Positions 1 to 8,110 of a stretch of 53,166 bases of DNA are shown piece by piece. Source of the stretch: Acidobacteriota bacterium (lineage in GTDB: Bacteria; Acidobacteriota; Vicinamibacteria; Vicinamibacterales; SCN-69-37); NCBI GenBank assembly GCA_009694745.1, contig SHUF01000015.1, forward strand, positions 1 through 53,166, read 5' to 3'. Below the pieces are notes generated by a model that had not been told where the DNA came from, did no database searches, and saw nothing but the letters and a program-made list of their open reading frames with translations. Each line of letters opens with the position of its first letter. Within the stretch, counting starts at the first letter, position 1. Both the position numbers and the translations under genes were made by a program.

Positions 1-1268
1 GTGGTGAGCAACACGTTACGCACACCCATGGCGTGCGCGCCGAGCAGGTCGGACTGCAGCCCCATGAGGTTGCGGTCGCGGCAGGAGAAATGCAGCAGCG
101 GCTCGACACCGCTCTGCTGGCGCAGCATCAGGGCCAGCGCCAGTGCGCTGACGCGCGCGCCATTGCGCGGGTAGTCGGGCACGCTCACGGCACACACACC
201 CGCCGTCTGTTGCCGGCGGACGCCCGCCACCACGGCAGCAAGGTCAAGCCCGCGCGGGGCTGCGGCTTCGCCAAGCAGGGCGAACTGGCCCGCGTCGAGG
301 ACGCGGCCAAGCGTTGAACGCGACGCGCGGGGCACCGGAGTCACAACCGCCACGGGCCCGGCGTCGGCCGTCACTCGGGTGCGTTGAACCGCCGGCGCGG
401 AGGCCCGCACGCTCGCAGCAATCTGCCGGATGTGGTCGGGCGTGGTGCCGCAACACCCGCCGACCAATCGCACACCGGCCCCCACGAACCGCCTGGCGTA
501 GCTCGCCATGTATTCGGGTGAGCACAGGTAGAGGTTCCGGCCATCAACGTCGCGGGGCCGGCCAGCGTTGGGCTGCGCCGACAAACGCCGCGAGGTCAGC
601 CGTGCGATGCGTTCAATGGTCTCGAGCATGGCCGCCGGACCCACGCTGCAGTTGATGCCGATGACATCCGCACCGGCCTGTTCGAGCGCAGGGGCAAACG
701 TCTCTGGCGGTGTGCCGTCCAGCGTGTTGCCGTCATCTTCGGTGGTCATCTGCGCCACGATCGGCAACGGGCTGACCTGACGGACGCCGCGAATGGCCGC
801 GACAAGTTCATTCACATCCCGGAACGTCTCAAGGATGAACAGATCCACGCCACCCTCAGCGAGCCCCACGGCCTGCTCGCGGAACGCGGCTTCCGCCTCA
901 TCCACGCCGGTGCGTCCCCACGGTTCGATACGAATGCCGAGTGGGCCCATGGCCCCGGCCACGAACACCGCGTCGCCTGCGGCGCGCCGCGCCAGCGTGG
1001 CGCCGGCGACATTGATCGCGTGCGTCTCGTCGGCCAGCCCGAACGTGCCGAGCTTGACGCGATTGGCGCCGAAGGTATTGGTCTCGAGCACGTCAGCGCC
1101 GGCATGCACATATTCAGCGTGCACTCCGGTGACCAGGCCCGGCTGCGTGAGATTCAGTTCATCGAAGCAGCGATTGAGGAAAACGCCCTTGGCGTACAGC
1201 AACGTGCCCATCGCGCCGTCGCAGACGAGCACGCGTTCGGACAGAGCCTCGAGAAAGGGGCCGGGCAC
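1..1268 (-). CDS. Bifunctional homocysteine S-methyltransferase / methylenetetrahydrofolate reductase (C-terminus beyond window)
   Basis: Predicted to transfer a methyl group to homocysteine (N-terminal domain) and to reduce 5,10-methylene-THF (C-terminal domain), as in YitJ-type fusions. The visible 422 codons start at GTG 1268. Early residues contain DGAMGT, then HAGADVLETNT, then GINCSVGP near the middle. The zinc-binding pair is in GGCCGTTP (codons near 270). From about residue 380 the sequence changes to an MTHFR-like segment containing RDRNLMGLQSDLLGAH. The frame was checked as continuous between the two domains. The gene follows nuoI with a one-base gap (nuoI TGA ends at 1270), so translation is probably coupled; no ATG is available at the 5' end. 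The rest of the reductase domain lies outside the window. Confidence 0.9.
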   Translation of the reverse strand, partial: MPGPFLEALSERVLVCDGAMGTLLYAKGVFLNRCFDELNLTQPGLVTGVHAEYVHAGADVLETNTFGANRVKLGTFGLADETHAINVAGATLARRAAGDAVFVAGAMGPLGIRIEPWGRTGVDEAEAAFREQAVGLAEGGVDLFILETFRDVNELVAAIRGVRQVSPLPIVAQMTTEDDGNTLDGTPPETFAPALEQAGADVIGINCSVGPAAMLETIERIARLTSRRLSAQPNAGRPRDVDGRNLYLCSPEYMASYARRFVGAGVRLVGGCCGTTPDHIRQIAASVRASAPAVQRTRVTADAGPVAVVTPVPRASRSTLGRVLDAGQFALLGEAAAPRGLDLAAVVAGVRRQQTAGVCAVSVPDYPRNGARVSALALALMLRQQSGVEPLLHFSCRDRNLMGLQSDLLGAHAMGVRNVLLT

Positions 1269-1269
1269 T

Positions 1270-1701
1270 TCAACGAGCCGGGTGTGTTGATTCAGCCACC
1301 AACAGCTCCTGCTTGTCCCAGATAAAATCCTTGTTGCTGTAGACGGCCAGTTCGTAGTCTTTGCCCATGAAGATGGCCGACACCGGGCAGGCTTCTTCGC
1401 AGTAGCCGCAGAAGATGCATCGCGTCTTGTGAATCTGGTAGAGCTCAGCGTAGCGCGGACCGGCCTTCACCGTGCCGTCGTTCTCCCCCGCTTCCAGGTA
1501 GATCGCATCAGCCGGGCACGCCACCGCGCACAACCCGCACGCCACGCACTTCTCAAGGCCGTCTTCGTCGCGCATCAACACCTGTTTGCCCCGATAGCGC
1601 GGGAACACCGGGACCTTCTGGTCGGGGTAATTCACGGTGTTCGACGGCTTGAACATGTGCCGGAACGTGTTGGCAAAACCTTTGATAAACGGCCCAATCA
1701 T
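1270..1701 (-). CDS. nuoI: NADH-quinone oxidoreductase subunit I (NuoI), 2[4Fe-4S] ferredoxin
   Basis: A 143-aa protein with two 4Fe-4S cluster motifs, CVACGLCAVACP and CIFCGYCEEACP, and the NuoI-type N-terminus (GFANTFRHMFKPSNTVNYPDQ). It would relay electrons in the peripheral arm of complex I at the cytoplasmic face of the membrane. It is slightly shorter than typical NuoI (about 160 aa), lacking mainly C-terminal residues. No other nuo gene is visible nearby; the downstream gene is the methyltransferase/MTHFR fusion. The ATG lies 7 nt after a TATCAT box with no clear Shine-Dalgarno, so the mRNA may be leaderless. Family assignment is firm; whether it serves complex I or another ferredoxin-dependent enzyme is not decided by context. 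Confidence 0.9.
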   Translation of the reverse strand: MIGPFIKGFANTFRHMFKPSNTVNYPDQKVPVFPRYRGKQVLMRDEDGLEKCVACGLCAVACPADAIYLEAGENDGTVKAGPRYAELYQIHKTRCIFCGYCEEACPVSAIFMGKDYELAVYSNKDFIWDKQELLVAESTHPAR

Positions 1702-1708
1702 GGCTTTG

Positions 1709-1714
1709 ATGATA
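1709..1714 (-). promoter_or_regulatory. Putative -10 box (TATCAT) for nuoI, leaderless arrangement
   Basis: TATCAT on the minus strand, 7 nt before the nuoI ATG. That spacing would place transcription start at or next to the start codon. No convincing -35 is visible. Confidence 0.4.
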
Positions 1715-1796
1715 CCAAAGGAGCCTCGCCAGTGCCTTTAGTTGTGTCAAACTCTGCTGTGGGCACGTCTAAGCCATCATCAAAGGAGATAGTGCC

Positions 1797-2498
1797 TTGG
1801 GGCATTCAGAACACGAGCCCGTGAAGCCCGCACCAGACGAATGGCCCCGCCAGGTCGATCCCGAGTCGGACGAGGCCTGGGAATTCCTGGGGATGCCGAG
1901 GCCACAGGTGGAGCCGACCCGCCCGGCGGAAACGCCTCAGCAGGGGTTGCAGGCTCGCCAGGTTCGCCGCTCGGCCGTACTCACTCAAGTGCGCGAGGAA
2001 GTGTTTGCCTGGGTGAAAACCCTGACGTCGGCGGCCGTGTACGCCACGTTGATCGTGACGTTCGGCTTCCAGGTGGCCCGTGTCGAGGGCATGAGCATGG
2101 CGCCCACGCTGCAGGATCAGGACCGGCTGATCGTCAACAAACTCGCCTACCTGCTCGATTCACCCAAAGTCGGCGACGTCGTCATGCTCATCTATCCCAA
2201 GAGCCCCGACAAGTCCTTCGTCAAGCGTGTGGTGGCCGAGCCCTTGGATACGGTGCGCATGGTCGAGGGAAAAGTCTTCGTCAACGACGAAGTGCTGCCC
2301 GACGATTTCATTCCTGAGGAATACCGGTCAACCGACGACCTGCCCTCCGAAGTTGTGCCTGAAGGGTATTACTTCGTGATGGGCGACCATCGCAACAACA
2401 GCTCCGACAGCCGCCACTGGGGGTTTGTGCCGAAGAAATACATCCTCGGTCGCGTGCAGCTGCGCTGGTGGCCGTTCAACCACGCACGGGTTTTTTAG
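1797..2498 (+). CDS. lepB: Signal peptidase I (LepB)
   Basis: A membrane-anchored serine/lysine protease that cleaves signal peptides of Sec-exported proteins, here 233 aa. Start is TTG 1797, supported by AAGGAG 8 nt upstream and lack of a better start. The N-terminal ~70 residues are polar and Pro/Glu-rich, followed by one membrane helix (about 73-95). The catalytic serine is Ser100 in GMSMAPT; the general-base lysine is Lys143 in SFVKRV. The family box [11 protein letters not shown] is near the C-terminus. A single N-terminal helix matches the Gram-positive/SipS-like and acidobacterial form. The last 23 bases overlap tail-to-tail with moaC on the opposite strand. It faces nuoI divergently. 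Confidence 0.95.
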   Translation: MGHSEHEPVKPAPDEWPRQVDPESDEAWEFLGMPRPQVEPTRPAETPQQGLQARQVRRSAVLTQVREEVFAWVKTLTSAAVYATLIVTFGFQVARVEGMSMAPTLQDQDRLIVNKLAYLLDSPKVGDVVMLIYPKSPDKSFVKRVVAEPLDTVRMVEGKVFVNDEVLPDDFIPEEYRSTDDLPSEVVPEGYYFVMGDHRNNSSDSRHWGFVPKKYILGRVQLRWWPFNHARVF

Positions 2499-2961
2499 AG
2501 CCGCCCGACTTCGCCGTGACGCGAATCGCGCCAATTTCCATGGTGCGATCGATCGCCTTCAACATGTCGTACACCGTCAGCGCGGCCACGCTCACGGCGG
2601 TCAGCGCTTCCATCTCCACACCGGTCGGGCCGGTCGTGCGCACCGTCGCGCTGATGGCATACCCCCACGGTCGCGCGGTTAGGGCCACGTCCACGGCAGT
2701 GACCGCCAGCGGGTGACACAAGGGAATCAGGTCTGACGTGCGTTTGGCGGCCATGATGCCGGCAAGCCGCGCCGTTTGCAGCGGGTCACCCTTCTTGACG
2801 GCCCCCTCGCGAATGGCACGCACCGCCTCACGGCTCATGCGGATTTCGCCCACGGCCGTTGCCTCGCGCACCGTCTCGGCTTTTGCCGTGACGTCAACCA
2901 TGCGCACGTGTCCCTTCGCGTCCACATGCGTCAGGGCGCCGCGTTTAGTCCTGGTCTTCAT
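2476..2961 (-). CDS. moaC: Cyclic pyranopterin monophosphate synthase MoaC
   Basis: The second enzyme of molybdenum cofactor synthesis, forming cPMP from 3',8-cyclo-GTP. The 161-aa length and the motifs [37 protein letters not shown] and IGAIRV-type ending are characteristic (motifs seen; function from family). Its ATG (2961) overlaps the end of rex by 17 bases, so the two are likely co-transcribed. The 3' end overlaps lepB by 23 bases on the opposite strand. Moco would be used by the molybdopterin oxidoreductase at 21.7-23.7 kb. The C-terminal tail ([11 protein letters not shown]) is short and basic. Confidence 0.95.
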   Translation of the reverse strand: MKTRTKRGALTHVDAKGHVRMVDVTAKAETVREATAVGEIRMSREAVRAIREGAVKKGDPLQTARLAGIMAAKRTSDLIPLCHPLAVTAVDVALTARPWGYAISATVRTTGPTGVEMEALTAVSVAALTVYDMLKAIDRTMEIGAIRVTAKSGGSKKPVRG

Positions 2962-3652
2962 CCGACTCCCCTTTCGCGAGGAAGAATGACAGGCTCTCGA
3001 GCGACACGGTCAAGTCCACGTTCTTGAGCTTCACGCCCGGCGCCACCTTCAACACGCCCGGGGAAAAATTGAGCACCGCGCGAATGCCGGACGCCACCGA
3101 CACGTTGACCACATCCTGCGCCGCCGATGCCGGCACAGCGAGCACGACGATACCGATGTTCTCGCGCTTGACCACTTTGCGAAACTCCACCATGTCGAGG
3201 ATGCGCACGCCACCGCGTGACTTGCGTCCCACCTTGCTGCGATCCGTATCGAACAAGGCCGCGATCTCGAAGCCCTCCTGGTGAAACCCCGGATAGTCGG
3301 CAAGCGCCAGGCCCAGGTTGCCGGCCCCCACCACCGCCACGCGCACGCCGCGATCAAGACCGAGAATCACACGCAGGTGCCGCTTGAGTTCGCGCACGTG
3401 ATACCCGACACCACGCACACCGAACTCGCCGAAGTACGCCAGGTCTTTTCGAATCTGTGCGGCGTTGAGATGAAACTGCTCCGCCATCGTTCGCGAAGAC
3501 ACCGCCTTCACACCAGCCACGTTGAGCGTGTTCAGGCAGCGCAGATACACCGACAAGCGGCTCGCCGTCAGTTCCGATACCTGATCGCCGCCCTTCGCGA
3601 TCTTGTCGCGACGGCCGCCAGCCTTTTGTCCCAGCTTGTTCTGTGCCGTCAC
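2945..3652 (-). CDS. rex: Redox-sensing transcriptional repressor Rex
   Basis: A 235-aa NADH/NAD+-responsive repressor. The N-terminal winged helix spans roughly residues 25-95 and contains the family box [22 protein letters not shown] Rossmann fold follows with GAGNLGLAL. Start is GTG 3652. Just upstream (minus strand) the sequence has two TTGTGA elements in tandem, which resemble Rex half-sites, so autoregulation is possible but unproven. A TAGAAT box lies 9 nt before the GTG. The N-terminus carries an extra Lys/Arg-rich stretch of about 25 residues compared with usual Rex. It overlaps moaC by 17 bases. Linking redox control with moaC fits anaerobic/redox metabolism, an inference. Confidence 0.93.
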   Translation of the reverse strand: MTAQNKLGQKAGGRRDKIAKGGDQVSELTASRLSVYLRCLNTLNVAGVKAVSSRTMAEQFHLNAAQIRKDLAYFGEFGVRGVGYHVRELKRHLRVILGLDRGVRVAVVGAGNLGLALADYPGFHQEGFEIAALFDTDRSKVGRKSRGGVRILDMVEFRKVVKRENIGIVVLAVPASAAQDVVNVSVASGIRAVLNFSPGVLKVAPGVKLKNVDLTVSLESLSFFLAKGESDEDQD

Positions 3653-3688
3653 AAGGTCACAATTCTAGCGCGGATTCGCAGGGTGCAC

Positions 3689-3694
3689 TAACAT
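3689..3694 (+). promoter_or_regulatory. Putative -10 box (TAACAT), leaderless arrangement
   Basis: TAACAT is followed by 6 nt and then the ATG at 3701. No ribosome-binding sequence fits in the gap, so a leaderless mRNA is suggested. Confidence 0.4.
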
Positions 3695-3700
3695 CGGATC

Positions 3701-4822
3701 ATGCGCTTCCACCTGTGTCTCACCGTGGCTGCCGGCCTTCTGGTAGCAGCCCCGATGACCGTGGGCACGCAGACGATGTCGCGAACGGCGACAACGCTCG
3801 CAGCGATTGCGCGGCACCCCGCGTTTTATCACGACAAAGTTGTGGCACTGGTCGGTACGCCAGTGGAGTTGGTGGAGGGAGCGCTCCCCGCATTGCCGCT
3901 CGAGGCACCGAGGCAGTTCGTCATTGCGCCCAAGAGTGGTCGCGTGCCTCTGCGGGCGCTCGAATTGCGCGGCCGCCTGTTCGACATCGGGCGCTTTGCA
4001 TCCGACGACTCCCGCCTGGGACCGCTCGACCTGCACAAACTCATCACGCTCGCCGCCGGAGATCGGTGGCCGGCGCGCGATCGTCTGCTCATCCTGCACG
4101 GCACGACCTGGATCGATCGCGACCCCGTACTGGCCCCCACTCTGCGCAATCTGGCGCTGCAACCCGAGCGGCTGACCGGGCAAACGGTTGTGGTGCGGGG
4201 GCGCTTTCGGGGCCGCAACCTCTTTGGCGACCTGCCCGCGTGGCCCAGGCAAAGCGAATGGGACTTTGTGCTGCAAACCGCCGACGCGGCTGTCTGGGTC
4301 GTCGGCAAGCGACCCCGCGGCGATGGCTTCGACCTGACGACCACCACACGCACACACACCGGCCGATGGCTCGAAGTCACGGGTCGCGTGACGATTGTGG
4401 ACGGCTTGCCGCTCATCGTGGCCGACCGGCTGCGCGCGGCCGAGCCCGAAGCGGAACCGGAACCCGAAGAAGACCCCACCCCGGCGCTTCCGAGCCCTGA
4501 GGTGATCTTTGCGGCGCCCGCGCAGGACGAAACGGGCATCGCCCGCGACGTGCTCGTCCGCCTGCAGTTTTCGCGGCCCATCCGGCCCGGCTCGCTCCAG
4601 CCAAACATCCGAATCCGGTACGCGAACGGCGTCACCGAGACTCTGCCGACCTGGACGGCCACCTACAGGCCGGGCCCCATGGCGGTTGAGATTCGATTCG
4701 AGTCGCCGCTCGCGGGCGGCGTTGGGGTCATCGTGGAGTTGGGTGCGGACATCCAGGCGCCCGATGGTGTGGGCCTGACACCCATGACGCTGCGGTTTAC
4801 GACGTCAGCCGGGCTGCGGTAG
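3701..4822 (+). CDS. Secreted protein with C-terminal SbsA-type Ig-like domain
   Basis: A 373-aa protein with an N-terminal signal peptide (MRFHLCLTVAAGLLVAAPMTVG). The first ~240 residues are of unknown function and seem to hold two related halves (phrases such as LVGTPVELVEGALP and VVRGRFRGRNLFGDLP), possibly OB-like strands. A Glu/Pro-rich linker (AEPEAEPEPEEDPTPALPSPE, around 247-267) leads to a domain resembling bacterial Ig-like Big_5/SbsA repeats (IFAAPAQDETGIARDVLVRLQFSRPI). Such domains are typical of surface or periplasmic proteins. The 3' end overlaps plsC by 18 bases tail-to-tail. I recognise no enzymatic motif. Start at ATG 3701 is set by the signal peptide. Confidence 0.8.
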   Translation: MRFHLCLTVAAGLLVAAPMTVGTQTMSRTATTLAAIARHPAFYHDKVVALVGTPVELVEGALPALPLEAPRQFVIAPKSGRVPLRALELRGRLFDIGRFASDDSRLGPLDLHKLITLAAGDRWPARDRLLILHGTTWIDRDPVLAPTLRNLALQPERLTGQTVVVRGRFRGRNLFGDLPAWPRQSEWDFVLQTADAAVWVVGKRPRGDGFDLTTTTRTHTGRWLEVTGRVTIVDGLPLIVADRLRAAEPEAEPEPEEDPTPALPSPEVIFAAPAQDETGIARDVLVRLQFSRPIRPGSLQPNIRIRYANGVTETLPTWTATYRPGPMAVEIRFESPLAGGVGVIVELGADIQAPDGVGLTPMTLRFTTSAGLR

Positions 4823-5530
4823 GCGCACGGCAATCGCCTCGCGCACGGCGGCCACCACCGCCGCGCGATCGGCAAAATCAAGCCCTGCGGTTTGTACCGG
4901 CGGCGCGAACTCCACCTGCAATGTGGTCGGACGAATGACCATGCTGCCCCGCCGCATGGCGGCGCTGGCGCCAGAGACCGCCACCGGCACGATGGGCACC
5001 TGGGCCTGAATCGCCATGATGAACCCCCCCTTTTTGAACGGCAGGAGTTCCCCGGTCCGGCTTCGCGTCCCTTCAGGAAACACGACGAACGACCGGCCGG
5101 CAGTCAGCGCCTTCGACGCCGCATCCACCGCCGGCAGACTCTGCCCGCGATTGGCGCGCTCGAGCGGCACAAACCCTGCCGCATCAAAGGCCCACACGAG
5201 GATGGGCACCTTGCGGAGTTCGGCCTTGTAGACCACGGCGATATGCGGAAACAGCGACCGCAGCGCGAGGAACACCGCGGGCGGCTCGAGGTTGCTGGCG
5301 TGATTGGCCGCGTACACCGCCGCGCGCCCCGTCTGGATGTGCTCCGCTCCGACGACTTTGACGCGAATGCCGCACAGCGCGAAGCTGAAGCGCACTCCAA
5401 AGCCGCCCACGCGATACAACACGCGCGGATCCCGGGACACAATTGTCCATAGAAGAGTTGGCAGCCCAACGATCAGGAGGTACGCCGACAGGCCCGCAAA
5501 CGTCGCGAACGTGCGAATAGCTGCGACCAA
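4805..5530 (-). CDS. 1-acyl-sn-glycerol-3-phosphate acyltransferase (PlsC family)
   Basis: A 241-aa lysophospholipid acyltransferase family protein that would make phosphatidic acid at the inner membrane. An N-terminal hydrophobic segment (about 8-28) anchors it. Motif I reads NHASNLEPP, i.e. HX4E instead of the usual HX4D; motif III reads FPEGTRSRTG and a later VPIVPVAVSG box is present. Start is TTG 5530, six bases after the stop of the carD-like gene, so the two are probably one transcript. The Asp-to-Glu exchange in the catalytic pair is the oddity; whether it lowers activity is not known. The end overlaps the Ig-like protein gene by 18 bases. Confidence 0.88.
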   Translation of the reverse strand: MVAAIRTFATFAGLSAYLLIVGLPTLLWTIVSRDPRVLYRVGGFGVRFSFALCGIRVKVVGAEHIQTGRAAVYAANHASNLEPPAVFLALRSLFPHIAVVYKAELRKVPILVWAFDAAGFVPLERANRGQSLPAVDAASKALTAGRSFVVFPEGTRSRTGELLPFKKGGFIMAIQAQVPIVPVAVSGASAAMRRGSMVIRPTTLQVEFAPPVQTAGLDFADRAAVVAAVREAIAVRLPQPG

Positions 5531-5535
5531 CGCTC

Positions 5536-6147
5536 TTACGAGGCGCGAGCCGCGCGACGGGGAACCGCAGCCACCGCCGTGGCCGTGGCCGTTGCGGTCG
5601 CCGCCTTCGTGGCCCGAGTGGCCTTGGCAGCCACCGACCTGGCGGTGTTACGGGCTTTGGTGGAGAAACAACGCTCAAGCGCCTGTTCCACCCGCTCGTC
5701 GATCACGACGACTTTTTGGCCCATGACTTCGGAAATCTCCGAAACCACAAGGAACTTGGCCCGGTCCAGCATCCGCTTTTCGCGAAACGACAGGCTCTTT
5801 GACTTCGCCAGGTGGCTCAGGCTTTTGAGCACCTCCACCACGTCGTAAATGGAGCCGGTCCGCATCCGGTCGGAGTTGTCCTTGAACCGGCCCTTCCAGT
5901 TTTGGTGGCTCTCGATCTTGCCGTCCCCCAGCAAGGAAAACAGCCGCCCGGTCTCATCGTCGGTAATCGCCCGTCGCAGGCCGACGCCATCGACGTTGTC
6001 AACCGGGACAAACACAGTGGTTTCATTGGCCATACGCAGCTGGTAAAAGCCGCACGTGGTGCCCATGATGGTCTTGGTTTCAATGCGCTTGACGATGCCG
6101 AGCCCGTGATTTGGGTAGATGACCTTGTCGCCGATCTCAAATGCCAC
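5536..6147 (-). CDS. CarD family transcriptional regulator
   Basis: A 203-aa CarD/CdnL-like RNA-polymerase-binding factor. The N-terminal RID/Tudor-like domain reads FEIGDKVIYPNHGLGIVKRIE, followed by the helical domain ending around SEVMGQKVVVIDERVEQALE. From about residue 165 a low-complexity tail rich in Ala, Thr, Lys and Arg follows (for example TKAATATATATAVAAV), resembling histone-H1-like tails. CarD proteins stabilise open complexes at rRNA and other promoters. The gene has its own good sigma-70-like promoter (TTGCCG, 17 bp, TATAAT) about 66 bp upstream and leads into plsC with a 5-base gap. Confidence 0.92.
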   Translation of the reverse strand: MAFEIGDKVIYPNHGLGIVKRIETKTIMGTTCGFYQLRMANETTVFVPVDNVDGVGLRRAITDDETGRLFSLLGDGKIESHQNWKGRFKDNSDRMRTGSIYDVVEVLKSLSHLAKSKSLSFREKRMLDRAKFLVVSEISEVMGQKVVVIDERVEQALERCFSTKARNTARSVAAKATRATKAATATATATAVAAVPRRAARAS

Positions 6148-6212
6148 GAGTCCCCCGGTTTTATTGACTGCGGACGCACAGGCTGGCTGGCGCGTTGCCT
6201 GAATGGAAAGTG

Positions 6213-6241
6213 ATTATACCTCAGACGGCCCATTCCGGCAA
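6213..6241 (-). promoter_or_regulatory. Sigma-70-type promoter of the carD-like gene
   Basis: On the minus strand TTGCCG (6241-6236) is separated by exactly 17 bp from TATAAT (6218-6213). Transcription would start near 6206, leaving a leader of about 60 nt before the ATG at 6147. It is the only textbook -35/-10 pair I found in the window. Confidence 0.7.
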
Positions 6242-6279
6242 CGGCAGCGACCTTAAATTACTGCGTGGCAATGACTTAG

Positions 6280-8097
6280 CTACTTGCGCCCGATCTTACC
6301 CACGTGCCCTTTCCCGGTGCGGGCACCCAGGTTGTCTCGCACCAGCGGTTGTACACGATTGGCCACGTTGAAACCGGCCTCGTAGACCATCTGGGCAATG
6401 CGCTGGAGTTTCGGAAAGAGGATCTTCTCCACTGAATCCGACGCCTGGTGATAGTCGGGATGTGTGCCCGTGAAGAAAAACGCGATGGGAATGCCCTTGG
6501 TCGCGTAGCTGTAGTGGTCTGAGCGCGTGTAGAAGCTGTTTGGGTCGCGCGGGTCGTTGTATTCGTAGCTGAGCTGCAGCGGTTCGCGGGTGCCGAGGTT
6601 GGCGTCCACCACCATGTTGTGCAATTCGGTGGAGATTCGGTCGGCGCCGATGACGTAGACCGTGCTGGCCTCTCCCGGGAGGTTGTCTCGGTTGCGGCCA
6701 ATCATGTCGATATTGAACTGGGCCTGGATGGTGTCGAGGGGCACCACCGGAAAGTCGGCCATGTACCGCGAGCCCTGAAGGCCCGATTCCTCGCCCGAGT
6801 GCCAGACAAAAATCACTGACCGCTTCGGCTTGGGTCCAGTGGCAAAGGCCTTGGCGATAGCCATCAACCCCGTCGATCCCGACCCGTCATCGTCTGCCCC
6901 GTTGTTGATGAGGTCAGGCACGGTGCCAGGAGCTGCGGCCCCACGGCCGCCTGCGGCCGGCGCTGCCGTGCGGTACCCGGTGTGATCGAGGTGAGAGCCG
7001 AACATCACGTAGGTCTTCTTGAGCACCGGGTCGGAGCCCTCCACCAGGCCCACCACGTTCTTGGTGAGCTGCGTGGAGATGACTTCGTAGTTGTTGTTCA
7101 TGTTGACGGTGACCTTCACGCCCGGCACCGAAAACGTCGGCAGAATGTCGCCCTTGTCCGACGCGGCCTTCAGCGCCGCGAAATTTGTTGGCGCCGACGC
7201 AAAGATGGCGTCAAACAGACGGTCGTCACCGGTGATCTGGGGCGTCACCAGTGCATCAACACGCTGCACCGTGGTGAGGTCCGCAGGCGTGGCGGGTGCT
7301 CCACCGCGTCCGCCTCGTCCACCCGCCGGAACGCCGCGTCCGCCTCGGCCTGTGCGCGCCGCAGCCAGCTGCGCCTGTGCCTGGGCCACGGCCAGGTTGG
7401 CCTGCTGCAACGCCGCCTGCGCTTCGGCAAGCGCAATTTCGGCCGGCGTCAATGGTGCGGCCGCGGGCGCAAAGCCGAGCGCCGCCTTGGCGCCCATCGT
7501 TTCGATCGCATAGCGACTGCGCGCACCCAGCACGCGGGCGGCGCCCGTGAGGTTGGCGGGGCCGTTGCCCATCCACACCACGAGCTTGCCCTTGGCGTCG
7601 CGGCCCTTGTAGTCGTCGTGCGCAGGCTCGGCCATGCTGATGCCGTAGCCGACAAACTCGACGCCATCAAAGGTCAGCGACTGTTTGCCTCCGGTGTTGG
7701 AAGGGAACGTGACGCCCTCGCCGTGTTTGAAGGTGACGGGCGCTTTTCCTGGCGCCTCAACCGTCACCGAGGAATTGTTGGTGATGCGATAGCCCTTCTG
7801 CTGCACGTTCTGGAAGTACGCGCCGTTGTCGCCCATGGGCTTCACGCCCATTTCGCGAAGGCGTTCGGCAACAAACTGCGCCGCCAGCCCGTAGCCTTCT
7901 GTGAAGATCTGACGTCCCTGCAGTTCGTCGGACGAGAGATACGTGAGCCAGTCGCGCAGGTCTTTTTCCTGGATGACCGCCCGGCGGTTGCCCTGCGCGG
8001 AAACGACCGGCCACGGCAGCGTCGCCGCCCCCGCCCACACCGCCGCCAACACGCCCACCGCCACCCATCGCCACCACGCCGATTTCTGAGCCGTCAT
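6280..8097 (-). CDS. Secreted M28 family metallopeptidase with RGG-rich insert
   Basis: A 605-aa exported zinc aminopeptidase-like protein. Start is ATG 8097, chosen because GGAGGG lies just upstream and it directly precedes the signal sequence. Zinc-ligand motifs of the M28 family are visible: HLDHTGY (His369, Asp371), NNGADDDGSGS, HSGEESGL, NIDMIGRN and HPDYHQASDS. The region before the catalytic domain matches a PA-like domain. It is interrupted by an Ala/Gln heptad segment (AQAALQQANLAVAQAQAQL) followed by Gly/Arg repeats (GRGGRGVPAGGRGGRGG). It would degrade peptides outside the cytoplasm. It lies downstream of the small membrane protein gene, separated by 13 bases. Confidence 0.92.
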   Translation of the reverse strand: MTAQKSAWWRWVAVGVLAAVWAGAATLPWPVVSAQGNRRAVIQEKDLRDWLTYLSSDELQGRQIFTEGYGLAAQFVAERLREMGVKPMGDNGAYFQNVQQKGYRITNNSSVTVEAPGKAPVTFKHGEGVTFPSNTGGKQSLTFDGVEFVGYGISMAEPAHDDYKGRDAKGKLVVWMGNGPANLTGAARVLGARSRYAIETMGAKAALGFAPAAAPLTPAEIALAEAQAALQQANLAVAQAQAQLAAARTGRGGRGVPAGGRGGRGGAPATPADLTTVQRVDALVTPQITGDDRLFDAIFASAPTNFAALKAASDKGDILPTFSVPGVKVTVNMNNNYEVISTQLTKNVVGLVEGSDPVLKKTYVMFGSHLDHTGYRTAAPAAGGRGAAAPGTVPDLINNGADDDGSGSTGLMAIAKAFATGPKPKRSVIFVWHSGEESGLQGSRYMADFPVVPLDTIQAQFNIDMIGRNRDNLPGEASTVYVIGADRISTELHNMVVDANLGTREPLQLSYEYNDPRDPNSFYTRSDHYSYATKGIPIAFFFTGTHPDYHQASDSVEKILFPKLQRIAQMVYEAGFNVANRVQPLVRDNLGARTGKGHVGKIGRK

Positions 8098-8110
8098 CGC
8101 ACCCTCCAAG

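Noticed and set aside
4320-4365. CA-rich microsatellite
   Set aside because: A short CACACGCACACACACC run within a coding region, too short and explained by Thr/His codons.
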